The notes under the pieces: generated by a model
The model's database searches: none
Told to the model about the DNA's origin: nothing
Seen by the model: only the letters and a program-made list of their open reading frames with translations
Program-made: the position numbers and the translations under genes
Source of the DNA: Actinocatenispora thailandica
Lineage (GTDB): Bacteria; Actinomycetota; Actinomycetes; Mycobacteriales; Micromonosporaceae
Direction of reading: 5' to 3'
DNA: 64,000 bases
Assembly: GCF_016865425.1 (NCBI RefSeq)
Contig: NZ_AP023355.1
Span: 2,602,198-2,666,197 of the forward strand
Shown: piece by piece, positions 35,437 to 44,166 of the stretch
Position numbering within the stretch: position 1 is the stretch's first letter
Layout of the letters: each line of letters starts with the position of its first letter

Positions 35437-36048
35437 TCAGTCGGACCGCGCGGGCGAGCTCTCGGCGTCGGTCTCGGTGTCGGCGTCGGCTGCCAGGGAG
35501 ACGTGCAGCCGGCGCTGCCGGACCAGCGTGCCGTCCATGTCCAGGGCCCGGACCGCGCCGTCGTCCTGCCAGCCGGCGGAGCCGAGCAGCGCCCGGCTCG
35601 CGGTGTCCCGGTCGAACAGCCAGGCGACCGCGCGGTCGGCACCGTCGCCGCGCCACAGGTCGACCGCCGCGGCGAGCAGCCGGCTGCCGTGCCCGCGCCG
35701 GCCCCACCGCGGTTCGACCAGCAGGTCGGTGACGGCCGCCGTCCCGGCCGGCAGCGCGTCGGCCGGCTCGTCCGGCGCGGTGACCGTCTCGTCGGCCGGG
35801 CCGATCGCGGCGAACCCGACCAGGTTCGCCTCTCCGCCCTGCTCGATCGCGACGAGCACCCGGTGCCGGGCCGACGGCGGGTCGGTGATCGCGGCGTGCC
35901 AGCGGGCGGCGAGCGCGTCCTCGTCGAGCCCGTCCAGGATCCGGGCCGGGACGATCCGGGTGTAGGCGGCGCGCCAGGTGGCCAGCTGGAGACGGGCGAT
36001 CTCGGCGGCCTCGGCCGCGCGGGCGGTACGAACGTAACCCAGCGCCAT
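35437..36048 (-). CDS. GNAT-family N-acetyltransferase
   Basis: 203 residues. ALGYVRTARAAEAAEIARLQ, LVGFAAIGPADETV, the acetyl-CoA-binding motif DLLVEPRWGRRGHGSRLLAAA and RALLGSAGWQDDG form a complete GNAT domain, with an added C-terminal segment ending in an acidic stretch. The acceptor substrate is unknown. ATG 36048 has TAGGGT on the minus strand 7 nt upstream (plus 36056-36061), so it is probably leaderless. Convergent with dapB. Confidence 0.85.
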   Translation of the reverse strand: MALGYVRTARAAEAAEIARLQLATWRAAYTRIVPARILDGLDEDALAARWHAAITDPPSARHRVLVAIEQGGEANLVGFAAIGPADETVTAPDEPADALPAGTAAVTDLLVEPRWGRRGHGSRLLAAAVDLWRGDGADRAVAWLFDRDTASRALLGSAGWQDDGAVRALDMDGTLVRQRRLHVSLAADADTETDAESSPARSD

Positions 36049-36228
36049 GCCGTCAACCCTAGGACCTCGCCCGCCGGGCCGGAGCCCGGGGGACCGCGGG
36101 GCGGGTTGGCGCGTCCGGCGGCCCCGGCCGGTGCACCGGCCGTACGCTGGGGCCGGCCCGGCAACACGGTGTCCGGGGCAGGTCGGCGTCGGCGGATCGG
36201 CCGCGACCGGCGTCGAGGGGAGGGCCGG

Positions 36229-36597
36229 GTGGCGCACCGGGAGAACGGCTTCGGTCCCGGCGGTGGGCCGTCCGGGCCGGGCGAGCGGGCGCTCTGGCTG
36301 GCGCTGGCGATCGCGGTGGCGGTACTGGCGGTGGGGTTGCTGTGGCTGCGCTCCCTGGGCCTGTCCGTGCTGGGCGCCCGCGGGGTGATCGCGGTGTTCG
36401 TGCTGGGCGAGGTGCTCGGTGTCGGTGGTGTCGTGTTCGCGATCCGGGCGCAGGTCGAGTCGGCGGAGCGGCCGCAGGTGTCGGCGACCGCGCTGGCCAC
36501 GGCGCGCCGCTGGGTGCTGTCCGGGCTGGTGTTCCTGGCCGGCATGGCGCTGATCGCCCTCGGTGCCCGGTTCGCCCCGACGGCCCTCGCTTCCTGA
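36229..36597 (+). CDS. small integral membrane protein, unknown function
   Basis: 122 residues: Gly-rich cytosolic start (MAHRENGFGPGGGPSGPG), then three hydrophobic helices (ALWLALAIAVAVLAVGLLWL; VIAVFVLGEVLGVGGVVFAI; WVLSGLVFLAGMALIALGA) separated by short loops. No family recognised. GTG 36229 follows GAGGGGAGGG, strong evidence for translation. 54 bp upstream of the glycosylase-like gene. Confidence 0.65.
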   Translation: MAHRENGFGPGGGPSGPGERALWLALAIAVAVLAVGLLWLRSLGLSVLGARGVIAVFVLGEVLGVGGVVFAIRAQVESAERPQVSATALATARRWVLSGLVFLAGMALIALGARFAPTALAS

Positions 36598-36651
36598 CCG
36601 CGCCGGTGCCGGCCCGGCCGGTTGTCGGACCCCGCCGGTAGCCTGCCGCAG

Positions 36652-37878
36652 GTGATCAACCCACGCGTTCCGCATCTGTCGGCCGCGGTGGCCCGCCGCA
36701 TCGCGCTGGCCGCGCAGGGCTTCGCCGACCCGCGCCCCACCGGGGTGCCCGACGTCCGGCACCTGCGGCGGGTGTTGCGCCGGGTCGGTGTGATCCAGCT
36801 GGACTCGGTGAACGTGCTGCAGCGCGCGCACTACCTGCCGGCCTACTCGCGCCTGGGGCCCTATCCGACCCGGCTGCTGGACCGTGCCGCGCACGCCGCG
36901 CCCCGCGAGCTGTTCGAATACTGGGGGCACGAGGCGTCGCTGGTGCCGGTCCGGCTGCAGCCGGCCCTGCGGTGGCGGATGGCGGAGGCCGAGCAGCACG
37001 CCTGGAGCGGGGTGCGCCGGCTCGCCGCGGAGCGTCCCGACCTGGTCGCCCGGGTTCGCGACGAGGTGGCCCGGCGCGGGCCGCTGACCGCCCGCGAGAT
37101 CCAGGACGACACGGCCCGCGACCGCAGCGACTGGGGCTGGAACTGGTCGGCGGTGAAGACCAGCCTGGAGTGGCTGTTCTACTGCGGCGAGGTCACCTCG
37201 GCGGCCCGGCTGCCCACCTTCGAGCGGCTGTACGACCTGCCCGAGCGGGTGCTGCCGGCCGACGTGCTGGCCGCGCCGACACCACCGCCCGCTCAGGCGT
37301 ACCGGCAACTGGTTCGCACCGCCGCCACCGCACTCGGCGTGGCCACCGAGCCCGACCTGCGCGACTACTTCCGGCTGCCGGCCGCGGCCAGCCGGCCGGC
37401 GGTGGCCGCGCTGGTGGCGGCCGGCGAGCTGATCGAGGTCGAGGTGGACGGCTGGCCGGCGCCGGCCTATCTCGATCCGGCCGCCCGCCGGCCGCGGCGG
37501 ATCACCGCGCGGACCCTGATCAGCCCGTTCGATCCGTTGATCTGGTTGCGCTCGCGCGCCGAGCGGCTGTTCGGGTTCAGCTACCGGATCGAGATCTACG
37601 TGCCGGCGCACCGCCGGGTGCACGGCTACTACGTGCTGCCGTTCCTGCTCGACGACGCGCTGGTGGCCCGGGTCGACCTGAAGGCCGACCGGTCCGCCGG
37701 GCTGCTTCGGGTGCCGGCGGCGTGGGCCGAGCCGGGCCCGCCGGGCGGCATCGACCGGGTCGCGGTCGAGCTGGCCGCGGAGCTGCGCACGATGGCGGGC
37801 TGGCTCGGCCTGACCGACATCGCCAGGCCGGAGCAGGGTGATCTTGCCGGCCCGCTTGCCGCCGCTCTGGCGCGGTGA
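36652..37878 (+). CDS. AlkX/YcaQ-like winged-helix DNA glycosylase
   Basis: 408 residues of the HTH_42 superfamily. The conserved active-site region LRRVGVIQLDSVNVLQRAHY carries QLD, the Q-x-D variant of the E. coli YcaQ (AlkX) group rather than Q-x-Q of AlkZ. Further family blocks are FEYWGHEASLVPV, WGWNWSAVKTSLEWLFYCGE and TLISPFDPLIWLRSRAERLF with YYVLPFLLDDALVARVDLKADR. Studied members unhook DNA interstrand crosslinks and alkylated bases. GTG 36652 is backed by TAGCCT 7 nt upstream. Function is family-based inference. Confidence 0.85.
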   Translation: MINPRVPHLSAAVARRIALAAQGFADPRPTGVPDVRHLRRVLRRVGVIQLDSVNVLQRAHYLPAYSRLGPYPTRLLDRAAHAAPRELFEYWGHEASLVPVRLQPALRWRMAEAEQHAWSGVRRLAAERPDLVARVRDEVARRGPLTAREIQDDTARDRSDWGWNWSAVKTSLEWLFYCGEVTSAARLPTFERLYDLPERVLPADVLAAPTPPPAQAYRQLVRTAATALGVATEPDLRDYFRLPAAASRPAVAALVAAGELIEVEVDGWPAPAYLDPAARRPRRITARTLISPFDPLIWLRSRAERLFGFSYRIEIYVPAHRRVHGYYVLPFLLDDALVARVDLKADRSAGLLRVPAAWAEPGPPGGIDRVAVELAAELRTMAGWLGLTDIARPEQGDLAGPLAAALAR

Positions 37879-37942
37879 CCGCCGTGGTCGGTGCCGCGGG
37901 CACCGGTCCGGTACGGTGAGGTGGTTTGGCGAAGGGGAGGCC

Positions 37943-38578
37943 ATGGCGTCGGTGAGCGACACGGTCAGCGCGCAACCAGGGGTGCCCGGTGCGACGCCGG
38001 CCGCCGGCGTGGGGGGCGTGGCCGGCGACGGCGGGCAGGTCCCGCCGGCCGGTTACGGCTACCCGGCTCCGGCATCCGGTTACGGCTACCCGGTGCCGGC
38101 CGGCGCCGAGCAGCCCACGCTGCCACCCGCACCGCGGAACCCGATCGGTCGGTTCTTCGCGTTCCTGTTCGTTCGGCAGACCTGGCTGGCACCGTTGTCG
38201 GTGCTCGCCTGCTTCGGCATGGCCGTGGTCTACGTCGAACACTTCAACCCGACGACCGGTGCGGCCGGCCCGACCGGGGGCTGCGCGTTCAAGGCGTTGA
38301 CCGGCCTTGACTGTCCGGGCTGCGGCGGCACCCGCGCCTTCTGGTACCTGCTGCACGGAAATCTGCCGGAGGCGGCCCGCAACCACGTGCTCGCCGTGTT
38401 CGCCGCGCCCTTCGTGGCGTACGCGTACGTCGCCTGGGCACTGCGCCGCGTCTTCGGCATCACCCTGCCGATGCCCCGGATCCCGTCGCTGGCGCTCGCC
38501 CTGTTCGCCGGCGCCTGGTTGGCGTTCTTCGTTCTGCGCAACCTGCCCTGGGCGCCGTTCACCTACCTGTACGTGTGA
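37943..38578 (+). CDS. DUF2752 membrane protein
   Basis: 211 residues. A Pro/Gly/Tyr-rich cytosolic start with a repeated GYGYP motif (PPAGYGYPAPASGYGYPVPA), a first helix (LAPLSVLACFGMAVVYV), then the DUF2752 signature ALTGLDCPGCGGTRAFWYLLHGN, in which paired cysteines suggest metal or redox chemistry, and two more helices (VFAAPFVAYAYVAWAL; SLALALFAGAWLAFFVL). Role unknown. A TACGGT hexamer (37912-37917) and a clear SD (GAAGGGGAGG) precede ATG 37943. Ends in a terminator hairpin shared with the convergent gene. Confidence 0.85.
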   Translation: MASVSDTVSAQPGVPGATPAAGVGGVAGDGGQVPPAGYGYPAPASGYGYPVPAGAEQPTLPPAPRNPIGRFFAFLFVRQTWLAPLSVLACFGMAVVYVEHFNPTTGAAGPTGGCAFKALTGLDCPGCGGTRAFWYLLHGNLPEAARNHVLAVFAAPFVAYAYVAWALRRVFGITLPMPRIPSLALALFAGAWLAFFVLRNLPWAPFTYLYV

Positions 38579-38604
38579 GGGTGCCGGCCGCCGCCGACAC
38601 CCTC
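38577..38604. terminator. terminator hairpin between DUF2752 and DUF4097 genes
   Basis: GAGGGTG (38577-38583, including the last bases of the DUF2752 stop) pairs with CACCCTC (38598-38604) around a 14-nt GC-rich loop. It lies between convergent genes. Confidence 0.55.
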
Positions 38605-38636
38605 TCGTCCAGGACGCCGCCGGGCTCGCGCGCCGG

Positions 38637-39455
38637 TCAGGACGTCGCCGGTGCCGGTACCCGGTGAATCTCGATGTCGCCGGACGCGGTGCTGCCGCGC
38701 AGTTCCACGTCGTGACCCGCCAGCGGCCGCTCGCCGCCGATGGACAGGTCGCTGGAGGTGGTGCCGGAGGCGGTGTTGAGATCCATCCACACCCCGGTCC
38801 CGGCCGGCACCCCGAAGTACAGGTCGCCGGAGGCGGTGTTGGCCCGGACCGAGCCGGCGACCACGGCGTCGATCCGGACGTCGCCGGATGCGCTGTGTAC
38901 CTTGACCGCGCCGTGCGTCTCGCCGATCCGGGTGTCGCCGCTGGCCGAGTTGTGTGCGACGTCCCCGTCGACCCGGCCGGCGTCGATGTCGCCGGACGCC
39001 GAGTTGGCCTTCAGGTTGCCACCCACGTACCCGACCCGCACGTCGCCGGAGGCGGAGTTCATCGACACGTCGCCGGTGACCTGGTCGAGCTGGACGTCGC
39101 CGGAGGCGTTGTTGACCGAGACGGTGGACAGGGTGCCGACGCAGCGCAGGTCGGCGGAGGCGACCTTGGACTCCAGCGAGGAGCCGGCCGGCACCGCGAT
39201 GGTGATCCGCAGCTTCGCGGTACGCCGGCCGAACAGCCAGCCCACGCCGCTGGTGTCCGGCGTCTTCACGGTCAGCTGACCGCCGCTGAGCTGGACGATC
39301 GTGTCCGCCGCGGCCTGCCGGGCCCGGTCGTCGCCGGGATCGAGCGGTTCCACCTCGACCGTGGCGGTGTCGCGCGGCTCGGCGGTCAGGTCGCAACGGC
39401 CGGCCGCGACACGCAGGTCGATGCTGACCGGGGTGTCGGTCGCGAACTCGTACAT
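38637..39455 (-). CDS. DUF4097-type beta-repeat protein
   Basis: 272 residues. After an N-terminal domain (VSIDLRVAAGRCDLTAEPRD to GSSLESKVASADL) it contains about seven repeats of 17-20 residues around the motif N/H-x-A-S-G-D (VNNASGDVQL, MNSASGDVRV, ANSASGDIDA, HNSASGDTRI, VHSASGDVRI, ANTASGDLYF, NTASGTTSSD), predicting a single-stranded beta-helix. No signal peptide, so apparently cytosolic, unlike many family members. ATG 39455 follows AGGAGCAG. It is the last gene of a minus-strand set with the ribbon-helix-helix regulator. Function unknown. Confidence 0.85.
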   Translation of the reverse strand: MYEFATDTPVSIDLRVAAGRCDLTAEPRDTATVEVEPLDPGDDRARQAAADTIVQLSGGQLTVKTPDTSGVGWLFGRRTAKLRITIAVPAGSSLESKVASADLRCVGTLSTVSVNNASGDVQLDQVTGDVSMNSASGDVRVGYVGGNLKANSASGDIDAGRVDGDVAHNSASGDTRIGETHGAVKVHSASGDVRIDAVVAGSVRANTASGDLYFGVPAGTGVWMDLNTASGTTSSDLSIGGERPLAGHDVELRGSTASGDIEIHRVPAPATS

Positions 39456-39557
39456 GTCTGCTCCTGGATGTCGGCGCGTGGCATCGGCCGCGCGCTCACC
39501 TGACGGTGGGGTGGCTTGGGGTGCACGCCGGGGCGGCCGCGGGTCAACGAGTGGCGG

Positions 39558-40037
39558 TCAGGCCTGCGCGTAGCCGGTGACCCGGCGACCGAGCCGGGTG
39601 CGGGTGGTCGGGCCGCTGCCGCCGCGGACGGCGGCGCCGATGGCGCGGACCAGCCAGGCGTTGACCGAGATGCCCTCGGTCGACGCGGCCCGTTCGACCT
39701 GTGCCTTGAGCCCTTCGGGCAGTCGCAGCGTGATCCGGGCGACGTCGCCGGTCTCGGTCTCGGCGCTGGGCGGCGGTTCCGGCGGGCCGGGCGGCGCCGC
39801 CTCGCTGACGACCAGGTCGGCGGCCCGCCCGCGCAGTCGTACCTCGACCGAGGCGTTGTCCAGTTTCGTGGTGATCTCGGCCGCGGCGTCGGACAGCGCC
39901 TCCAGCAGGCTGAGCCGCGCGGCGGCCTCCAGCGAACCGGCGAGCAGCCCGGCCGCCCGCCGTACGTCGTCGTCGCCGGGTGCCGCGCTGGCCTCCAGGT
40001 CGTGGCGCAACGTTTCCAGGTACGGGTTCAGGTCCAT
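39558..40037 (-). CDS. ribbon-helix-helix regulator (HicB/Arc-like)
   Basis: 159 residues. The C-terminal part VARITLRLPEGLKAQVERAA followed by STEGISVNAWLVRAIGAAV is a clear ribbon-helix-helix DNA-binding domain of the type found in HicB antitoxins. The N-terminal 80 residues (MDLNPYLETLRHDLEASAAP, then helices through LLEALSDAAAEI) and a Pro-rich linker are not recognised and may bind a partner. ATG 40037 follows AGGATAG and lies 4 nt after the likely end of the upstream gene. A cluster of ATGAC half-sites upstream of the operon is a plausible target. No toxin-like RNase (HicA) is evident beside it. Confidence 0.75.
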   Translation of the reverse strand: MDLNPYLETLRHDLEASAAPGDDDVRRAAGLLAGSLEAAARLSLLEALSDAAAEITTKLDNASVEVRLRGRAADLVVSEAAPPGPPEPPPSAETETGDVARITLRLPEGLKAQVERAASTEGISVNAWLVRAIGAAVRGGSGPTTRTRLGRRVTGYAQA

Positions 40038-40041
40038 GGCA

Positions 40042-40312
40042 CTATCCTGACAGCACGGGTGATGTCAACCAACCGGGGGCGCGCCCGTCGATGTCGAGGA
40101 CGTCGCCGCGGAGCGGGCCTGCCGCCGCGGTCGACGTACCGGTTCCGGCCGGCTCCGTCGTCCTCCGGGCCGGCTGCGGTGCCGCCCCGGTACAGCCAGC
40201 CTTCCCAGTGGTGGTCACCGGTGCGGCGGGTGGCCGGCTCGTGGTGGACGGCCTCGTCGTGGGTGTTCAGGTCGCGGCGGACGAGTTCCAGCTCCAGCAT
40301 TGATGCGTTCAT
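40042..40312 (-). pseudogene. hypothetical protein gene, apparently frameshifted
   Basis: ATG 40312 begins MNASMLELELVRRDLNTHDE with G/C-ended codons through HHWEGWLYRGGTAAGPEDDG. Past about 40155 this frame loses G/C-ended codons and runs on with Arg-rich sequence to 40028, overlapping the next gene. The frame shifted by one base instead reads GTGTSTAAAGPLRGDVLDID and GRAPGWLTSPVLSG to a TAG at 40042-40044, ideally placed 4 nt before the next ATG. I therefore infer a one-base indel near 40146-40155. No family recognised. First gene of the regulator/DUF4097 operon. Confidence 0.45.
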
Positions 40313-40326
40313 GACGTCATCATGAC
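40311..40326. promoter_or_regulatory. ATGAC half-site cluster, candidate RHH operator
   Basis: ATGAC (40311-40315), GTCAT (40316-40320) and ATGAC (40322-40326) give three half-sites in alternating orientation, overlapping the start codon of the first minus-strand gene. Short repeated half-sites are typical targets of ribbon-helix-helix dimers such as the protein encoded two genes downstream. The gap 40313-40539 also holds the thyX promoter region, with TAAATT near 40471. Confidence 0.5.
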
Positions 40327-40539
40327 ACCATCCACGACGCCAGTCAATGCCGTACTGCTGTCTTGCGTGCTGTCTCCGGTCGTCCCGGCGGTCGGCGCAC
40401 CGCCACCCGGCCTGCGAATCGGCCACCGAACACCGAACCGGCCGGTGCCGGCAGGCATCGAGGTTGCCGGTAAATTCGAGGCGCGCGCGGCGGCGGAGGG
40501 GACCGGTGCGCCGTGTCGTCAGTCTTCGAGGGGGATGCC

Positions 40540-41292
40540 GTGCCCGAGATCGTTCCGCCCACCGTGCGGCCCATCGCCTGGACCCAGTTCGCGCCGCCGG
40601 AGGACGTGCCCTGGACCACCGACGCGGACGGCGGCCAGGCGCTCGCCGAGTTCGCCGGCCGGGCCTGCTACCAGTCGTGGAAGAAGCCGAACCCGGCCAC
40701 CGCGACCAACGCCGGCTACCTGCGGCACATCCTCGAGGTGGGGCACCTTTCGGTGCTCGAGCACGGCAGCGTCACCTTCTACCTCACCGGCATCTCCCGG
40801 TCGCTGACCCACGAGCTCATCCGGCACCGGCACTTCTCCTACTCGCAGCTCTCCCAGCGGTACGTGCCGGAGCGCAACGCGGCCATGGTCGAGCCGGACG
40901 TGATCGCCGAGGACCCCGAGCTGCACGCGAAGTTCGTCGAGGGCGCCGAGGCCGCGGTCAAGCTCTACACCGAGCTGCTGGAGGGGCTGGAGAAGAAGTT
41001 CGCCGACGTGCCGAACGCGACGCTGCGCCGCAAGCAGGCCCGTCAGGCGGCCCGGGCGGTACTGCCGAACGCGACCGAGACGCGCATCGTGGTCACCGGC
41101 AACTACCGCGCCTGGCGGCACTTCGTCGCGATGCGTGCCTCCGAGCACGCGGACGTGGAGATTCGGGCGCTCGCCATCGCCTGCCTGCGGCAGCTCCAGA
41201 TCGTCGCCCCGAACGTGTTCGGCGACTTCACCATCTCGGCGTTGGACGACGGTTCCGAGATCGCCGCCAGCCCGTTCGTCACCGAGGGCTGA
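40540..41292 (+). CDS. thyX: FAD-dependent thymidylate synthase ThyX
   Basis: Makes dTMP from dUMP with methylene-tetrahydrofolate and FAD/NADPH, independent of classical ThyA. The ThyX motif R-H-R-x7-S is present as [14 protein letters not shown] near residue 90, with further family blocks [40 protein letters not shown] and [11 protein letters not shown]. 250 residues from GTG 40540, chosen because GAGGGGGA lies just upstream; an in-frame GTG at 40513 is possible. dapB, thyX, dapA neighbourhood is typical for actinobacteria. Confidence 0.96.
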   Translation: MPEIVPPTVRPIAWTQFAPPEDVPWTTDADGGQALAEFAGRACYQSWKKPNPATATNAGYLRHILEVGHLSVLEHGSVTFYLTGISRSLTHELIRHRHFSYSQLSQRYVPERNAAMVEPDVIAEDPELHAKFVEGAEAAVKLYTELLEGLEKKFADVPNATLRRKQARQAARAVLPNATETRIVVTGNYRAWRHFVAMRASEHADVEIRALAIACLRQLQIVAPNVFGDFTISALDDGSEIAASPFVTEG

Positions 41293-41376
41293 GCCGGGTG
41301 GGATCAGCCGGCCGGGGACGGACGTCTCACCGGATGATCCGCCCGGGCCCGCCGGTCGGTCCGATAGGTTGGTGGC

Positions 41377-42273
41377 ATGACGCACGACCCGCGCCGGCCG
41401 TTCGGCCGGCTGCTGACCGCGATGGTCACCCCGTTCGCCGCAGACGGCTCGCTCGACGTCGCCGGTGCGCAGAAACTGGCCGAGTACCTGGTCGACGTGC
41501 AGGGCAACGACGCGCTGGTGATCAGCGGGACCACCGGCGAGGCGCCGACGACCACCGACGCGGAGAAGGACACGCTGCTGCGCGCCGTGGTCGAGGCGGT
41601 CGGTGACCGGGCCAGGATCGTCGCCGGCGTCGGTACGTTCGACACCGCGCACACCGTCGAGCTCGCCCGCGACGCCGCCAAGGCCGGCGCGCACGGTCTG
41701 CTCGTGGTGACGCCGTACTACTCGAGGCCGCCGCAGGCCGGGCTGCTCGCCCACTTCCGCGCCGTGGCCGAGGCCACCGACCTGCCGGTGATGCTGTACG
41801 ACATACCCGGGCGCACGGCGACCCCGATCGCCACCGAGACGCTGCTGCGGCTGGCCGAGCACCCGAACATCGCGGCGGTCAAGGACGCCAAGGGTGACCT
41901 CGCCGCGACCTCGGCGGTCACCGGACACGGCGGGGTGGCGGTCTACTCCGGCGAGGACAAGCTGACCCTGCCGCTGCTCGCGGTCGGCGCGGTCGGCGTC
42001 GTCGGTACCCCGACGCACGTGATCGGGCGGGAGACCAGGCAGCTGATCGAGGCGTTCGAGGCCGGCGACCATGCCGGCGCACTCGCGCTGCACCACCGGC
42101 TGCTGCCGGTGCTCACCGGCTTCTTCCGCACCCAGGGCGTCATCCTGGTGAAGGCCGCGATGCGGTTGCGCGGGTTGCCGGCCGGCCCGGTTCGCTCGCC
42201 GCTGGTGGACGCGACCGAGGCCGAGATCGAGCAGCTGCGCGCCGACTGCGAGCGAGCCGGCGTCGAACTCTGA
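41377..42273 (+). CDS. dapA: 4-hydroxy-tetrahydrodipicolinate synthase
   Basis: Condenses pyruvate with aspartate semialdehyde, the first committed step to diaminopimelate and lysine. 298 residues, TIM barrel: GRLLTAMVTPFAADGSLDV, LVISGTTGEAPTTTDAEK, LLVVTPYYSRPPQ (catalytic Tyr), MLYDIPGRTATP and the Schiff-base lysine in IAAVKDAKGDL; the later block AVYSGEDKLTLPLLAVGAVG is also conserved. ATG 41377 lies 6 nt after TAGGTT, a leaderless arrangement. Followed by rnj as in other actinobacteria. Confidence 0.96.
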   Translation: MTHDPRRPFGRLLTAMVTPFAADGSLDVAGAQKLAEYLVDVQGNDALVISGTTGEAPTTTDAEKDTLLRAVVEAVGDRARIVAGVGTFDTAHTVELARDAAKAGAHGLLVVTPYYSRPPQAGLLAHFRAVAEATDLPVMLYDIPGRTATPIATETLLRLAEHPNIAAVKDAKGDLAATSAVTGHGGVAVYSGEDKLTLPLLAVGAVGVVGTPTHVIGRETRQLIEAFEAGDHAGALALHHRLLPVLTGFFRTQGVILVKAAMRLRGLPAGPVRSPLVDATEAEIEQLRADCERAGVEL

Positions 42274-42414
42274 CCGCCGCGGTGCCCGTGCCAGCCGTGC
42301 GGGCCAGCGGCGATGCGAACGAGAGCGGCCACGCTGTGCCGCGGCCGGCGAGCCGGGCCGTGGGCGCCGGGCCGCCGGGAGTAGAGGACTGTACGAAGTG
42401 AATAGGAGGGCTCA

Positions 42415-44103
42415 GTGAGCCAGGCACATCCGGAACTGGCCCCACCACCGCCGCTCGCCGCAAACTGCCTGCGGGTGGTACCGCTGGGTGGTCTCGGTGC
42501 GATCGGCCGCAACATGACCGTGTACGAGTACGAGGGGCGGCTGCTCGTCGTCGACTGCGGTGTGCTGTTCCCGGATGTGGACCAACCGGGCGTCGACGTG
42601 ATCCTGCCGGACTTCTCGCCGATCGCCGACCGGCTCGACGACGTCGAGGCGATCGTGCTCACCCACGGGCACGAGGACCACATCGGTGCGGTGCCCTACC
42701 TGCTCGCCCGCAAGCCGGACATCCCGCTGGTGGGTTCGCAGTTCACCCTGGCGTTGGTGGAGGCGAAGCTCGCCGAGCGGCGGATCACGCCGTACTCGCT
42801 GACCGTGCGGGAAGGCGGCGTCGAGCAGCTCGGCCCGTTCGAGTGCGAGTTCTTCGCCGTCAACCACTCGATCCCGGACGCGATGGCGGTGGCGGTGCGC
42901 ACCGGCGCCGGCACGGTGCTGCACACCGGCGACTTCAAGATGGACCAGCTGCCGCTGGACGGCCGGGTCACCGACCTGGCCGGGTTCGCCCGGCTCGGCG
43001 GCGAGGGCGTCGACCTGCTGCTGTCCGACTCGACCAACGCCGAGATCCCCGGGTTCGTCACCTCCGAGCAGGAGATCCGGCCGGTCATCGACGGCATCTT
43101 CCGCAGCGCGCGCGGCCGGATCATCGTCGCCTCGTTCGCCTCCCACGTGCACCGGGTCCAGCAGGTACTCGACTCGGCGGCCGAGCACGGCCGCAAGGTG
43201 GCGCTGATCGGCCGGTCCATGGTGCGCAACATGGGCATCGCCCGCGATCTGGGCCTGCTGCACATCGCTGCCGGGCTGGTGGTGTCGCTGGAGGAGGCGA
43301 CCAACCTGCCGGCCGACGAGATCGTGTTCATGTCGACCGGTTCGCAGGGTGAGCCGATGAGCGCGCTGGGCCGGATGGCCTCCGGCGACCACCGGCACGT
43401 CAAGATCGAACCGGGCGACACGGTGGTACTGGCGTCCTCGCTGGTGCCCGGCAACGAGACCTCGGTGTACCGGGTGATCAACGCGCTGTCCCGGGCCGGT
43501 GCCACGGTGATCCACAAGGACGTGGCGCGGGTGCACGTCTCCGGGCACGCCCCGGCCGGTGAACTGCTGTACCTGCTCAACGTGGTACGCCCGAGCAACT
43601 TCCTGCCGATTCACGGCGAGTGGCGGCACCTGCGCGCGCACGCCCGGCTGGCCACCGAGTCCGGGGTTCCGGCCGAGGGCGTGGTGCTGTGCGAGGACGG
43701 CGACGTGGTGGACCTCGTCGACGGCCGGGCCCGGCTGGTCGGCCACCTGCCCAACCGGTACGTCTACGTCGACGGGCTCGCCGTCGGGGACGTGGGGGAG
43801 AGCGCGCTGACCGAGCGGCGCATCCTCGGGGACGGCGGATTCATCGCCGCGACCGTGGTGGTCGACTCGGTGACCGGCAAGGTGGTCGGCGGGCCGACCG
43901 TCTCGGCGAAGGGGTTCTCGGAGGACCCGACCGCGTTCGACCCGGTGGTCCCGTTGATCACCGAAGTGCTGGACAAGGCGGCGAAGGACGGGGTGACCGA
44001 CCCGCACCAGCTGCAACAGCTGGTGCGCCGCTCGGTCGGGCGCTGGGTCAACGACAAGTACCGGCGCCGCCCGATGATCGTGCCCAACGTCGTCGAGGTG
44101 TGA
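42415..44103 (+). CDS. rnj: ribonuclease J
   Basis: Zinc-dependent endo- and 5'-3' exoribonuclease for rRNA maturation and mRNA decay. 562 residues: beta-lactamase fold with VPLGGLGAIGRNMTVYEYEG and the metal motif VLTHGHEDHIGAVPYL, VNHSIPDAMAV, LHTGDFKMDQ; beta-CASP domain with LLSDSTNAEIPGFVTSE, VASFASHVHRVQQVLD and STGSQGEPMSALGRMA, then HVSGHAPAGELLYLLNVVRP; C-terminal domain from about 450. GTG 42415 follows a perfect SD (AGGAGGG). Only one RNase J gene is in the window. Confidence 0.96.
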   Translation: MSQAHPELAPPPPLAANCLRVVPLGGLGAIGRNMTVYEYEGRLLVVDCGVLFPDVDQPGVDVILPDFSPIADRLDDVEAIVLTHGHEDHIGAVPYLLARKPDIPLVGSQFTLALVEAKLAERRITPYSLTVREGGVEQLGPFECEFFAVNHSIPDAMAVAVRTGAGTVLHTGDFKMDQLPLDGRVTDLAGFARLGGEGVDLLLSDSTNAEIPGFVTSEQEIRPVIDGIFRSARGRIIVASFASHVHRVQQVLDSAAEHGRKVALIGRSMVRNMGIARDLGLLHIAAGLVVSLEEATNLPADEIVFMSTGSQGEPMSALGRMASGDHRHVKIEPGDTVVLASSLVPGNETSVYRVINALSRAGATVIHKDVARVHVSGHAPAGELLYLLNVVRPSNFLPIHGEWRHLRAHARLATESGVPAEGVVLCEDGDVVDLVDGRARLVGHLPNRYVYVDGLAVGDVGESALTERRILGDGGFIAATVVVDSVTGKVVGGPTVSAKGFSEDPTAFDPVVPLITEVLDKAAKDGVTDPHQLQQLVRRSVGRWVNDKYRRRPMIVPNVVEV

Positions 44104-44166
44104 TCCGGCACCGCGTCGCGCGGTGAGCCTCGCCGGTTCCGGCCCGTACCGACGGTCACGGATGCG

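Noticed and set aside
35437-37962. Long minus-strand frame extending the GNAT gene upstream
   Set aside because: The GNAT domain starts at ATG 36048 next to a leaderless promoter; upstream residues are the antisense of the membrane-protein and glycosylase genes.
37943-38250. Prion-like or phase-separating domain in the DUF2752 protein
   Set aside because: Only two GYGYP units occur; too few to claim more than a Pro/Tyr-rich tail.
40042-40326. Classical HicAB toxin-antitoxin pair
   Set aside because: The regulator has a HicB-like RHH domain, but no HicA-like dsRNA-binding toxin with its conserved His is seen next to it.
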